Source: Bradyrhizobium australiense (GTDB lineage Bacteria > Pseudomonadota > Alphaproteobacteria > Rhizobiales > Xanthobacteraceae). Taken from it: DNA of 64,000 nucleotides. Shown here one piece after another: positions 27,374 through 36,858 of the stretch. The stretch spans positions 638,501 through 702,500 of the forward strand of contig NZ_JAAVLX010000007.1 in NCBI RefSeq assembly GCF_013114825.1, given 5' to 3'. Below the pieces are notes generated by a model. The model was not told the origin of the DNA. It made no database searches and was given only the letters and a program-made list of their open reading frames with translations. A program made the translations under genes and the position numbers. The stretch's first letter is position 1. The number at the start of each line of letters is the position of its first letter.

Positions 27374-28764
27374 GAGCGCGCGGACCGTTGAACGGATCGG
27401 CCAGTATCGCACGGGTGCATCGCCGCCCCCTTGCCCCATCACGGCCGGCTTCCCATGCGCACAGGCGCATCGCGAATGCCGACGCCTTCATCGAACGGAT
27501 CGCGACCGGCTTGATGCTGCTGGCCGTCATGGCAACATTCACGCTCTCGTCCTCCGTCCTGACCAACTGGAAGATCCACTATTTGACGGCGGGCGGAAAC
27601 TTTTACGAAAAGCTGCACCCGACGACCTATTTCACATTGCTGGCATTCTCTCTTCTACTAATGCGTAGCCGCGGCCCGGTCGGCGAGATCAACCGGATGT
27701 TTTCCGAATCCAAATTGCTGCTGGCCTATCTGCTTTGCTGGCTGTTTCTGCTGGTCCAGGTGATCGTGCTCGAACGCCCGTTCACGGTCATCATTGACAC
27801 GTTTCTGCTGCCGATCCTGATCGCGCTGGTGATGTGGCAGTTGTCGGCTGCGCAAAAGCGACCGCTGGTCTGGGCCATTCACCTGACGATCCTGCTGAAC
27901 GTCGTGCTCGGATACTATGAGTATTTCTCGGGGCATCGGCTGATCCCGCTGACGCTCGGCGATGTCGTGGTGGTGGGAGAATGGCGCTCCGCGGCGCTGC
28001 TGGGTCACCCGCTCACGGCATCCGGCATCGTCGGCGCCTACGTGCTCGCGCTGGTGCTCCGTCCGGCAATCTGCCCGCCGCTCCTGATACGGCTGCCGCT
28101 GATCGCATTCTGCCTGGCATCGCTGATGGCCTTTGGCGGCCGGACGTCGCTGGTCACGGTGCTGGCGATGATCGGGCTGGTCGGGGGCTTTGAAGCGATC
28201 CGCCTGATGCGCGGAAAGCGAACGCCGCTTCCCGCGGCCATTCTCGCCATCTGCGTGCTGTTTGCCGCCGGCGCCATCATCTTCGCCGCATTCGACCTCG
28301 GCATTTTCGACAAGATGCTGCTGCGCTTCTCTTCCGACAAGGGCAGCACGCTGGCACGCTTCGCCACCTTCAGCCTGCTCTCGCATTTCGATTGGAACGA
28401 ACTGATCCTCGGCCCCAATCCGGTCCGGGTGAATGCGCTGCAGTCGCAGCTCGGCCTCAATTACGGCATCGAGAACTTCTGGATCTCCTCCATCGTGCAG
28501 TTCGGCCTCATCCATACCGTCCTGCTGACGGTCGGGCTGGTCTGCTTCTTCGTCGAATTACTGCGCCGTTCGAGCGCTGCGGTATGGGCGATCGTGCTGC
28601 TGATCGTCGTCATCGCGGCGAGTTCAGTGAGCTTCTCGTCGAAGAACATTCAGCTCGCGCAGTTCGTGATCCTCATTTCGGTCCTGCTGCCGCGCGAGCA
28701 GCGGCGCGTTGCCGCGTCCCCGCAAGTCCGCACGCCTGTCACCTACCGGTCCGTTCCGGCATAA
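27370..28764 (+). CDS. VpsF-like polysaccharide polymerase (O-antigen ligase/Wzy-like membrane protein)
   Basis: 464 residues with about ten hydrophobic segments and a larger soluble loop before the last helices (NELILGPNPVRVNALQSQLG), the arrangement of Wzy/WaaL-type proteins and VpsF. It probably joins repeat units on the periplasmic face. GTG start overlaps the autokinase stop (GTGA), with GGAG upstream. The C-terminus is a short basic cytoplasmic tail. Sequence conservation in this class is low, so the polymerase role rests mostly on topology and position. Confidence 0.75.
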   Translation: MRARGPLNGSASIARVHRRPLAPSRPASHAHRRIANADAFIERIATGLMLLAVMATFTLSSSVLTNWKIHYLTAGGNFYEKLHPTTYFTLLAFSLLLMRSRGPVGEINRMFSESKLLLAYLLCWLFLLVQVIVLERPFTVIIDTFLLPILIALVMWQLSAAQKRPLVWAIHLTILLNVVLGYYEYFSGHRLIPLTLGDVVVVGEWRSAALLGHPLTASGIVGAYVLALVLRPAICPPLLIRLPLIAFCLASLMAFGGRTSLVTVLAMIGLVGGFEAIRLMRGKRTPLPAAILAICVLFAAGAIIFAAFDLGIFDKMLLRFSSDKGSTLARFATFSLLSHFDWNELILGPNPVRVNALQSQLGLNYGIENFWISSIVQFGLIHTVLLTVGLVCFFVELLRRSSAAVWAIVLLIVVIAASSVSFSSKNIQLAQFVILISVLLPREQRRVAASPQVRTPVTYRSVPA

Positions 28765-28771
28765 CTTTAGG

Positions 28772-29857
28772 ATGCCCTTTCGTATGGCCATCTACGTCGA
28801 CAACACCCACCTCGGACGCCACGTCACCGGTCTGGAACGCATCACGCTGGAGCTGTTCTCCGCTGCAGCGCTTGCGCCGCTCGACATCGTGCCGGTGACG
28901 GCGCGGGGTCTTCGCCAAATGCTGACGACGCAAACCCTGGGTTTGCCGATGCGGCTCGCCGCTTCGTCTTCCATCCTGCTATGTCCCGGCTTTCCGCCGA
29001 GTCCGTTGCTGCGGCCGTTTGCCTCGCGGGTGCTGCCCTATATCCATGATGATTTCCTGATCACGCGGCGCGCTGAGCTCAATATGCGGGCGCGGCTTTA
29101 CATGGCCGGCCCCTTCAAGCTCGCGTTGCGCCACTACCCGCGCTTTCTGGCCAATTCCGGCGATACCAGGCGCAAGCTTGCCGCGCATTGCCGGTCCGAT
29201 GCCGAGGTGACGCTCTATCGGCCCGCGGTGCGCAACGTGTTCGGCCTCGACCCCGGACAGCGCGGCGAACGGAGCGCGCAGCCCCGGCCGCTTCGGCTGA
29301 TCGCGCTGGGCACGGTCGAACCGCGCAAGAATTTTGCAGCGGCGGCGAAAATTCTCGGCGCGTTGCGCATGCAGGGATTTCCGGAAGCGACGCTGGATAT
29401 CGTCGGGAGGCCGGGGTGGGGCAACGACTGGCAAGCCCTCGAGAAGCAGCCGGGCGTTACGCTGTACGGATATCAGTCGGCCGACCGCGTCAATCAGTTG
29501 CTTGACGCCGCCGATCTGTTCATCTGCACCTCCCATGACGAAGGCCTGGGATTGCCGCTGCTGGAGGCGCAATACGCCGGCCTGCCGATCGTCGCCCCCG
29601 ATGCCTCCATCTTCCGCGAGGTGCTCGGCGAGTCCGGCATCTTCATCGGTACCGCAGATCCCGCTTCGGCGGCCGCGAGGATCGCGGCTGCGCTCTCGAA
29701 CGAGGATTGGCGCGCCCGGTACGTGGCGCAGGCAGTACGGAATCTGGCGCGCTGGAACGATCTGGCCCGCGGCGACCGCGAAAATGTCATCAGCCTGATC
29801 GCCCGCCTTGCTCACCTCGAGGGAAGCGCAAGTCCGGAGTACCGCCGCCTTGCATGA
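28772..29857 (+). CDS. Glycosyltransferase, GT4-like (GT-B fold)
   Basis: 361 residues from ATG 28772 (ATG 28784 is equally possible). C-terminal GT-B nucleotide-sugar domain: LIALGTVEPRKNF, the LYGYQSADRVNQLLDAADLF loop and the EX7E-type motif in SHDEGLGLPLLEAQYAGLPI. The N-terminal acceptor domain has VDNTHLGRHVTGLERI, common to transferases of the mannosyl/rhamnosyl type. Part of the plus-strand unit, ends overlapping the next gene by 8 bases. Confidence 0.85.
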   Translation: MPFRMAIYVDNTHLGRHVTGLERITLELFSAAALAPLDIVPVTARGLRQMLTTQTLGLPMRLAASSSILLCPGFPPSPLLRPFASRVLPYIHDDFLITRRAELNMRARLYMAGPFKLALRHYPRFLANSGDTRRKLAAHCRSDAEVTLYRPAVRNVFGLDPGQRGERSAQPRPLRLIALGTVEPRKNFAAAAKILGALRMQGFPEATLDIVGRPGWGNDWQALEKQPGVTLYGYQSADRVNQLLDAADLFICTSHDEGLGLPLLEAQYAGLPIVAPDASIFREVLGESGIFIGTADPASAAARIAAALSNEDWRARYVAQAVRNLARWNDLARGDRENVISLIARLAHLEGSASPEYRRLA

Positions 29858-30956
29858 CACCAGCGCCACAAGGCATCAGGATGGATTGCGGATCATTGCG
29901 GCCGGCGCCGTGGTGATCCTTCATTATTCGGATTACTTCAAGGACCTGCCTGTCGGCCGGTTCATGGTCGCGCACACCTGGCATTTCAATCTGTTCGTGG
30001 ACCTGTTCTTTGTGGTCTCCGGCTTTGTCATCGCGCGTCAATATTTCGGCCGCCTCGACGACGCCGCATCGATCGGCCGCTTTCTCTGGCGTCGCCTCGC
30101 TCGCATCTATCCGCTGCATCTCGCCACGCTTGCCTTCTATGTGGCGCTTGCCGGCGCGCTCCATTTCGGCGCCGCCCGAACGGACAATCCGGCGCGTTAC
30201 CCGCTCTCCGATCTGCCCGCGCAATTCCTGCTGCTTCACGCATTTGTCGGCGAGCGCCTGACGTTCAACTTCCCGAGCTGGTCTCTCTCGGCGGAGATGT
30301 TCTGCTATCTGCTTTTTCCGCTCGTCGCGCTGATCGCGCAACGCCGCAAAGAGGCGGTCGTTGCGCTCGTGGTCCTTGCCGCGATCGCCAATTCGCTTTG
30401 GGCATCGGCCGCCGGAACGGCGCCGTGGGCCGACTGGATCAACCAGGGCGGCGCCTTCCGGGCGCTGCCCGCCTTCAACCTTGGCATGGCCTGCTATCTG
30501 TTTCGCGGCCGGATCGCACAGTGGCCCAAGATTCCCGGCGCGCTGGCGGCAGCGCTGACGGCGTTTATCGTGTTCGGCTCCCTGCTGCCGACGATGACGG
30601 CACTGCTTGCGATCTACGCCATCGCAATCCTCGCCATTCAGGCGGACAGCGCCGGCCGCAACACGCTGCTGTCGCGGTTCGGCTTCGATCGCTGGTCGCC
30701 GCTGACCTATTCCTGTTACATGCTGCACATCCCGGTTGCGACCGTCGTCATCACCCTCGGATCGCGCCTGCTTTCCTTGTCGTCGCATGAAAGGCTGCTT
30801 CTGGCGCCGATGGCGCTACTCATTCTTGCATTCGCGAGCGTCGTCTCGCTGCGTACGTTCGAAACGCCGCTGCGGCGGTATCTGACCGAGGCTTACGACC
30901 GCCGCGCTATCAGGCGCGGGCCGCCTCCTGCGGTCTCGCAGCAGGAGAGCGCATGA
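29850..30956 (+). CDS. Membrane acyltransferase 3 family protein
   Basis: About 368 residues. Transfers acetyl or another acyl group to sugars at the membrane. RHQDGLRIIAAGAVVILHY is the conserved first helix with the catalytic-type His, followed by FFVVSGFVIARQY and RRLARIYPLH. Ten or so hydrophobic helices. The start is ambiguous: TTG at 29850 with GGAG upstream and an 8-base overlap with the preceding gene is preferred over TTG at 29808. One of two adjacent acyltransferases, implying two substitutions on the polymer. Confidence 0.85.
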   Translation: MHDTSATRHQDGLRIIAAGAVVILHYSDYFKDLPVGRFMVAHTWHFNLFVDLFFVVSGFVIARQYFGRLDDAASIGRFLWRRLARIYPLHLATLAFYVALAGALHFGAARTDNPARYPLSDLPAQFLLLHAFVGERLTFNFPSWSLSAEMFCYLLFPLVALIAQRRKEAVVALVVLAAIANSLWASAAGTAPWADWINQGGAFRALPAFNLGMACYLFRGRIAQWPKIPGALAAALTAFIVFGSLLPTMTALLAIYAIAILAIQADSAGRNTLLSRFGFDRWSPLTYSCYMLHIPVATVVITLGSRLLSLSSHERLLLAPMALLILAFASVVSLRTFETPLRRYLTEAYDRRAIRRGPPPAVSQQESA

Positions 30957-32008
30957 TGACCGTCGTCGAACGCGTATCAGCAAACCCGCCATCCCTGAGC
31001 GTCGCGCATTCGCCGGCCCAAGCCCGCGACGGCGTCCTCGACACCATGCGCGGCATCGCCATTCTGATGGTGATCGGCATCCATTCGTTGCCGCAGCCGC
31101 TCGATGCCATCTGGGTAAAATCACTCGACGCGGCACTGCGGCCCTGTGTGCCGGTGTTCCTGTTCGCCTCCGGGTATCTCACGGCACTCTCCGGCCGCGT
31201 GCCGCTCGCAAAGCGGCTGAAAGCGGCCTTGATTCCTTACGCGATCGCGTTCGCCGCCGCCTACAGCTACATGGCCGTGCATAATCCGGCGATGGATCAT
31301 CGTATCGGCACGACGCTCGCCCGGTTCGGACTGGGATATGTGTTCGTCTACTACTACGTTTTCGTCTATGTCTGCTGCACGCTCGGTCTGTGGCTCGTCT
31401 TTGCGGCCGGCGGTGATGGCCAGCCGGCTTCAAGACAACGGATCGCCACTGTGCTGCTGCTCTCGATCGGCTGCGGTTTGCTTGCCGGCAGTTATCTCGA
31501 CCCGGCCATGTCCAGGGTCGGAGCGTCGGACGCACTGCTCGACGAAATCCGCATGCGCGACATTCCGTTCTGGTTCTCGTTCGTCGCGCTCGGCGCGCTG
31601 ACCGCAATATTCAAAGACCTGCTCGAACAGGATATGCGTCGCGCGCTCCTTGGTGCCATGCTGGCCGCCTATTTGTTCTACGCAGCCGTACGCATTTTCA
31701 ATCTTGGCGACGCCGCTACTTACGACTCGACCGCCTTTCTCCTCTATGCAGCTCTGTTTTGCGCTGCAGTGTTCGCGATCCAGCCGAGATCGCCGCTACT
31801 CGGGTGGATTGGCTCGGGCAGCTACTTCATCTATCTCTGGCACATCTTCATCGTCATGGCGCTGCGCGATCATACCGGGCTGCGCCAACTCGGCGGCGTC
31901 GCCAATTTCGCTATTTCCTGCGGCCTGACCGCCCTCATCAGCACGGCCGCACTGCTGGCCGTCCGGCAATTCGCCTCGCCCCGAATCTGCCGCTGGCTGG
32001 GAGCGTAG
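30953..32008 (+). CDS. Membrane acyltransferase 3 family protein (second copy)
   Basis: 351 residues; the ATG overlaps the stop of the first acyltransferase (ATGA). Conserved motifs: DTMRGIAILMVIGIHSL, then VPVFLFASGYL. It is diverged from its neighbour rather than a recent duplicate, so it probably modifies a different position or uses a different acyl group (inference). Multiple membrane helices throughout. Confidence 0.85.
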   Translation: MMTVVERVSANPPSLSVAHSPAQARDGVLDTMRGIAILMVIGIHSLPQPLDAIWVKSLDAALRPCVPVFLFASGYLTALSGRVPLAKRLKAALIPYAIAFAAAYSYMAVHNPAMDHRIGTTLARFGLGYVFVYYYVFVYVCCTLGLWLVFAAGGDGQPASRQRIATVLLLSIGCGLLAGSYLDPAMSRVGASDALLDEIRMRDIPFWFSFVALGALTAIFKDLLEQDMRRALLGAMLAAYLFYAAVRIFNLGDAATYDSTAFLLYAALFCAAVFAIQPRSPLLGWIGSGSYFIYLWHIFIVMALRDHTGLRQLGGVANFAISCGLTALISTAALLAVRQFASPRICRWLGA

Positions 32009-32011
32009 ACC

Positions 32012-33451
32012 ATGCTCCTGAAGCACACCCTGCTCTATCTGCCCGCGCAGTTCGTCGGACCGCTGTTCCAGCTTCTGGCGATGATCGTATGGACGCATGT
32101 TGTTGACGAGCACACGCTTGGCGTCATCACGCTGATTACGGCCACCCACGAATTGCTGCAGATCGGCTTCCTCGCCTGGTGGTCGCAATTTGCCTTGCGT
32201 TTTCTCGGACGTTACCAGGACGTCAACGACGCGCCTCGCTTCTATCGTACCGAAAACGCGGTCTTGCTGGCGTCCCTTGCGTTGCAAAGCGCCGCCGTCG
32301 TCGGAATTCTGCATCTCGTCATCGCGCCCGGCGCCGGAACGGGACTTCTGCTGGCCACCGTCGCCTATGTGATAACCCGATCGCTCAACCTCTACATCGG
32401 CGAACGCGCCCGCGCGCGGCAGCAGATCCGGGTCTACACGATCCAGCAGGTGTTTGGGCCATCCGTCGGATTCGTCTTGGGCCTAGTGTTGATCAAACTG
32501 CTTGGCCAATCGCCAGATTGGCCACTTGCAGGTTACGCCGCCGCGCAACTGGCGGCCGCGGTCATCGTCCTGCCCTGGATCGGCTGGAGCCACCGACTGT
32601 GGCCAATCGACCGGGAGATCGTGGTTCACGCCCTGCGCTACGGCCTTCCACTGATTGTCGGCGGCGCGCTTGGCTGGGTCGGCCTCAATGCGTCGCGCTT
32701 CATTGTCAACGAAATGTCCGGCGTGGCCGCCGCCGGACTGTTCGCCGTCGGCTACGGCCTCGGCCAGCGGGCCGCGGCAGTTGCGGCCATGCTGGTGACG
32801 GCAGCGGCGTTCCCGCTGGCAGTGAAAAGCATGGAGCAGCACGGCGATCAGGCCGGGATGCGCCAGCTCGCCAACAACAGCGCCCTCCTTGTGGCAATCC
32901 TGGCGCCGAGCCTCGCCGGCATCATCATGCTGAGAACAGAGATCGTCCATCTCCTGATCGCGGCGCCATTCCAGGCGGTGACGCTCGCGATCCTGCCGCT
33001 CTCCACGCTCGCCGGCGCAATCCGCAACCTGCGCGCCCATTTCGGCGACCAGGTCTTTCTCCTGCAAAACCGTACGCGCTGGATGATGGCGATTGCCGCA
33101 ATCGACGCGTCGATGACCGTGGCGTTGAGTGCCTTGTTCCTGCCGCGATGGGGACTGCCCGGCGTCGCCGGCGCCACGGTGCTGGCCGCACTGGCTGCCG
33201 CCATCGTCAGTTTTTCAATCGGGTTTACACGGTTTGGCCTGCGCCTTCCGGTCGGCCATCTCGTACGCATCGTAGTGGCCACCATCGCCATGGCGGCCCT
33301 GCTGCGGATATTCCCGGAGGCCCGAACGATGCCGGTTCTGGCGGCGCACATTGCGGCAGGCTCCGCCACCTATTTCGCAGCGCTTGCCCTGCTCTATGCA
33401 CCGTCGCTGGTGCGTATGCTGCGGCCACGCCCCCAGCATTCAGGGGCGTGA
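32012..33451 (+). CDS. Oligosaccharide flippase (Wzx/MATE-like)
   Basis: 479 residues with 12-14 predicted membrane helices, from LLKHTLLYLPAQFVGPLFQL at the N-terminus to a helix near the C-terminus. The layout fits polysaccharide biosynthesis flippases that move lipid-linked repeat units to the periplasmic face. GGGAG lies 8 bases before the ATG, three bases after the previous stop. With the VpsF-like polymerase and Wzc-type kinase it completes a Wzx/Wzy-type pathway. Confidence 0.88.
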   Translation: MLLKHTLLYLPAQFVGPLFQLLAMIVWTHVVDEHTLGVITLITATHELLQIGFLAWWSQFALRFLGRYQDVNDAPRFYRTENAVLLASLALQSAAVVGILHLVIAPGAGTGLLLATVAYVITRSLNLYIGERARARQQIRVYTIQQVFGPSVGFVLGLVLIKLLGQSPDWPLAGYAAAQLAAAVIVLPWIGWSHRLWPIDREIVVHALRYGLPLIVGGALGWVGLNASRFIVNEMSGVAAAGLFAVGYGLGQRAAAVAAMLVTAAAFPLAVKSMEQHGDQAGMRQLANNSALLVAILAPSLAGIIMLRTEIVHLLIAAPFQAVTLAILPLSTLAGAIRNLRAHFGDQVFLLQNRTRWMMAIAAIDASMTVALSALFLPRWGLPGVAGATVLAALAAAIVSFSIGFTRFGLRLPVGHLVRIVVATIAMAALLRIFPEARTMPVLAAHIAAGSATYFAALALLYAPSLVRMLRPRPQHSGA

Positions 33452-33473
33452 GCGCATTCGACGCGATCAGCGC

Positions 33474-34574
33474 CTACGACTTCCTGGCATTCTCGAACGC
33501 GCGTGCCATCGCGAACCAGAGCGGCTTCTTCTGCATCGACGAATCGAACGGAAGCGGCCGAGGCAGCCGTTGCGCGAGGGGATCCTTCTTCTTCGCCGCA
33601 TCGGTGTAGAACGAGTAATTATCGGCAAGTTCCCACGCGATCACCACCTTGACGGCAGGAACGCGCAGCACGTTGTTCAGGTACTTCTCGGCCGTGTCGG
33701 CGATCATGGCATCGCGCGCTGCGATATCGTCCGGAAAGGTATCGTCGCGCACGTCGAACTCGGTCAGATAGATCTCGACACCACGTCCGGCAAGCGCGTG
33801 AAGGAATTCGGCAAAGCGCCCGGGGTCGTGCGGGTAGCGAGGCTGCAGGTGACTTTGCAATCCGACGGCATGCAGCGGCACTCCGGCCTGCTTCAATTCG
33901 TCGACCAACTGCAGCAGGCCGCGGCGAACAGTGAGGCCCACGTCGTCGTCGCGCTCGCTCTGCGCCTCGTTGAGAACCAGTTTTGTCTTTCGGTCGACCA
34001 TCGCCACGCGCTCGAAGGCGCGACGCACGTAGCCGGTGCCGAACGTGTCGTACCACGGACCGAGCCTGTAACCTCCCGGCGCCTTGTGCCCCGGCCAGAA
34101 CGGTTCGTTGACGACATCCCATGAATGCAGCTTGCCTACATAGCGGGCAGCAACTTCCTCGATATAGGAATCGAAAAATCTCTCACGCTCGGCGCCGCTC
34201 ATGCTCTTGATCCATTGCGGAACCCATTCGTTCCAGATCAGGCAATGACCGCGCATTGGAATGTTGTGGCTTGCACAGAATTGCAGCAGACGATCTGCGC
34301 TCTCGAACCGCTTCGGCCCCGGCTGCGGTGCAATGGTTCCCATCTTCATCGCAACGTCTGTTGTGACGATGCGCGCCTGCGTCTGATACAGCTCGCGATA
34401 CGCAAGATCCTTCTCGATCACCGGGCCTGCAGCCGCGCCGAACACGATCCCGTTACGAGCCGCAATGGTGCCGAGACTTTGCGCAGGCTGCGCGGCGAAC
34501 ACTTCCTTCTCGCACGAAACAACACTTGCTCCTGCGATGAGAGCGAGCGCATCTCGCCTCGACCACTCCTGCAT
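33474..34574 (-). CDS. Glycoside hydrolase family 10 (endo-1,4-beta-xylanase-like), exported
   Basis: 366 residues from ATG 34574, chosen because GGAGATCAGCT precedes it (the frame stays open to 34919 but without support). N-terminal twin-arginine-like signal (EWSRRDALALIAGASVVSC), where the cysteine could also be a lipobox. GH10 catalytic acid/base is E157 in WDVVNEPFW and nucleophile E272 in LTEFDV; the RGHCLIWNEWVPQW block is a variant of the usual GHTLVWH. It interrupts the plus-strand exopolysaccharide unit on the opposite strand. A role in trimming or releasing the polymer is more likely than plant xylan use (inference). Confidence 0.9.
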   Translation of the reverse strand: MQEWSRRDALALIAGASVVSCEKEVFAAQPAQSLGTIAARNGIVFGAAAGPVIEKDLAYRELYQTQARIVTTDVAMKMGTIAPQPGPKRFESADRLLQFCASHNIPMRGHCLIWNEWVPQWIKSMSGAERERFFDSYIEEVAARYVGKLHSWDVVNEPFWPGHKAPGGYRLGPWYDTFGTGYVRRAFERVAMVDRKTKLVLNEAQSERDDDVGLTVRRGLLQLVDELKQAGVPLHAVGLQSHLQPRYPHDPGRFAEFLHALAGRGVEIYLTEFDVRDDTFPDDIAARDAMIADTAEKYLNNVLRVPAVKVVIAWELADNYSFYTDAAKKKDPLAQRLPRPLPFDSSMQKKPLWFAMARAFENARKS

Positions 34575-34779
34575 AGCTGATCTCCATGATGTGAATGATT
34601 CGCCGCGACGTCTCGTCATTCGTAGCGCGGCATCGCCATCGTTGCGTCGCATTAGTTCGATTTCGTGACGAATGTCGGTCAAGAAAATTTTCGACACGCA
34701 GTTCCCATCGCGAAGCAACGCGCCTGTCGATGGTCCCCCACGAATGCGTCCCTCGATTACATCATCAGCAGGAGTCGAC

Positions 34780-35574
34780 ATGTTGGAACCACCAGCGCAG
34801 TTGCAGCCCAATCTCACTGTCGATGGGATAACGATCAATGTTCCCTCGCTTCCGGAGGCTGTGTCGTCGATCGTGTCAGCCGCGCAAGATGGCGACAACT
34901 TCAGTGTCTGCACGCTCAATCTAGATCACGTTGTCCAGCTTCAACACCACGCCAACTTTCGCGCGGCCTATCGCCGTGCCCGATTTGTCACCGCCGACGG
35001 GTTCCCGATCGTCGTGCTGAGCCGCCTCATGGGTACACGAATCGAGCGCACGACCGGTGCCGATCTTGTCGAACCGGTTTGCGCGGAAGCCCGCAAGAAA
35101 GGACTCCCGGTCTTTCTGCTGGGCGCAAACGATCTCACGTTGAACGTGACGGCGCGCCGTTTGTCAGAACGATTCCAGGGATTGCAAATCGCGGGATGCT
35201 TCGCGCCGGGACCGGGGTTCGATCCCTATTCCAGCGAAGCCGATGCTGCGATCGAGCGCATTCGCGCCTCGGGCGCAAGACTATGCTTCGTCGCGCTCGG
35301 CGCGCCACGACAGGAGCTGTTCGCGGCGCGATGCCTCGACGAGCTGAATGGAACCGGCGTGTTGTGCATCGGGGCCGCACTCGATTTCATTGCCGGCACA
35401 CAGAACCGCGCGCCCTCCATCGCGCGCAGAACCGGGCTGGAATGGGCGTGGCGCATGCTGCGCGAGCCGCGCCGGCTCGGCCCTCGCTATATCAAATGCA
35501 TGAAAGTTGTTCCGCGTCTTGTTGCGCGAACCATTCCGCAAATCGTCCAGGCACGCATGAGGAAAGCGGCATGA
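34780..35574 (+). CDS. WecB/TagA/CpsF-family glycosyltransferase
   Basis: 264 residues, GT26 fold. Start ATG 34780 has AGGAG seven bases upstream; the frame extends further 5' but without support. Motifs: TLNLDHVVQLQ, the TADGFPIVVLSRLMG block with the family aspartate, VFLLGA, FVALGAPRQE, and IGAALDFIAGTQNRAP. It adds N-acetylmannosaminuronate, glucose or similar sugars to lipid-linked acceptors in known members. It shares a 205-base divergent control region with the GH10 gene. Confidence 0.92.
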   Translation: MLEPPAQLQPNLTVDGITINVPSLPEAVSSIVSAAQDGDNFSVCTLNLDHVVQLQHHANFRAAYRRARFVTADGFPIVVLSRLMGTRIERTTGADLVEPVCAEARKKGLPVFLLGANDLTLNVTARRLSERFQGLQIAGCFAPGPGFDPYSSEADAAIERIRASGARLCFVALGAPRQELFAARCLDELNGTGVLCIGAALDFIAGTQNRAPSIARRTGLEWAWRMLREPRRLGPRYIKCMKVVPRLVARTIPQIVQARMRKAA

Positions 35575-36848
35575 CTTCAACATTGACCTTGGCGCTACGG
35601 GCGCGAAATGCCAACCGGATCAAGCCACGTTACCAGATCTGCCTGATTCACCCGTTCGATCCGCGCGGCCAAAAGGTCGGCGGCCTCGAAACATACATTC
35701 GCGACTTCATTACCTTTCATCCTGTTGACACCGATATCCTCTTCATTGGCGTCGACTCGACGGGCGAGCTGGAGCTCGGCCGGCTTCATCGGATGACGTT
35801 CCGAGGCCGCGGCTTCGACTTCCTGCCGATCCTGCACTACTCGGACCAGCAGGCGCGCGAAGCGGCTCGCAGCATCCGCACGTCTCTGACCGGACAATTC
35901 TTCATGGCACTGCTCCGCCACTTCGGCCCGATCGCAAGGCTGATCCGCGCCAGACGATGCTCGGTCGATCTGCGGCGGGTGGAATTTTCCTGGCTGCCGG
36001 CGATCCTGCGGCTTCCGTTCGTGCAGATGCTTCACGGCGAGGGCGCGCCGAAATTGCAGATGGATTCGCTGCTCCGGAAATACGCCTTCGTTCACAACAC
36101 CGGCGAGCGGTTTGCCGTGGCCATGAGCGAGAAATTTCTCTGCGTCAACCCGTTCATCACCGAGCGATTGCAGCGAACTTATCCGCGCCGCAAGGACAAG
36201 ATCGACACGCTCTGGACGTGGGTCAACACGGACATCTTCAAGCCGCAACTCTGGCCGCTGAAATCGTCGCCGTTCCAGATCGTGTTCGCTGGCAGGCTCG
36301 ACGAATTCAAGGATCCGCCGCTGATGTTTCGCACGATCGACCGCTTGCGGCAGCGTTTGAACGGCGGTGTGCGGTTTCACTATATCGGCACCAGCGACCC
36401 GCATCGCTTCGAGGAATTCGCGGCTATCGAAGACATCACTGTCCGCCACGGCTTCAAGGACGCCGCCGGCATGGCGGAGACGCTGGCAAGTGCCCATGCC
36501 GGCATCCTGACCTCTGAATTCGAAGGCATGCCACGTTGCGTGCTTGAGACCCTGGCGGTGGGCCGTCCTGTCGTCGCCATGCACCTGCCGCAACTCGAAT
36601 CCGTGATCCACTCCGGCGTCAGTGGCTATCTGGTGCCGCGGAGCGGCAGTCGCGACGACGTGGTGGACGCGCTGGTGCAGCGGTTCGTCGACATCAGGAA
36701 TGCCATCGAAGCGGGCACGATCAATCCGGTGCAAATCGCCGACTCCATCAAGGCGTTCACGCCAGGCACCCAGCTCGCGCGGGTCTTCCGCTATCATCAT
36801 GAAATTCAGGATGCCCGCGGACTTGCCGCCGCGGCGCCCACCTACTGA
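35571..36848 (+). CDS. Glycosyltransferase, GT4-like
   Basis: 425 residues; the ATG overlaps the preceding TGA by four bases (ATGA). GT-B fold: N-terminal FDPRGQKVGGLETYIRDF, then FAGRLDEFKDPPLMFRTID starting the C-terminal domain, and SEFEGMPRCVLETLAVGRPVV as the donor-binding EX7E-type motif. A longer open frame reaching back to 34665 is out of frame with the WecB gene and is not coding. Second step of the three-transferase group in this part of the locus. Confidence 0.9.
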   Translation: MTSTLTLALRARNANRIKPRYQICLIHPFDPRGQKVGGLETYIRDFITFHPVDTDILFIGVDSTGELELGRLHRMTFRGRGFDFLPILHYSDQQAREAARSIRTSLTGQFFMALLRHFGPIARLIRARRCSVDLRRVEFSWLPAILRLPFVQMLHGEGAPKLQMDSLLRKYAFVHNTGERFAVAMSEKFLCVNPFITERLQRTYPRRKDKIDTLWTWVNTDIFKPQLWPLKSSPFQIVFAGRLDEFKDPPLMFRTIDRLRQRLNGGVRFHYIGTSDPHRFEEFAAIEDITVRHGFKDAAGMAETLASAHAGILTSEFEGMPRCVLETLAVGRPVVAMHLPQLESVIHSGVSGYLVPRSGSRDDVVDALVQRFVDIRNAIEAGTINPVQIADSIKAFTPGTQLARVFRYHHEIQDARGLAAAAPTY

Positions 36849-36858
36849 GGGCGCCGGG

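Noticed and set aside
34665..36848. A 727-codon open frame spanning the WecB-type and the first GT4 gene
   Set aside because: Its first 300 codons are in a different frame from the WecB-family gene and encode nothing recognisable; the GT4 protein has its own ATG at 35571 overlapping the previous stop.
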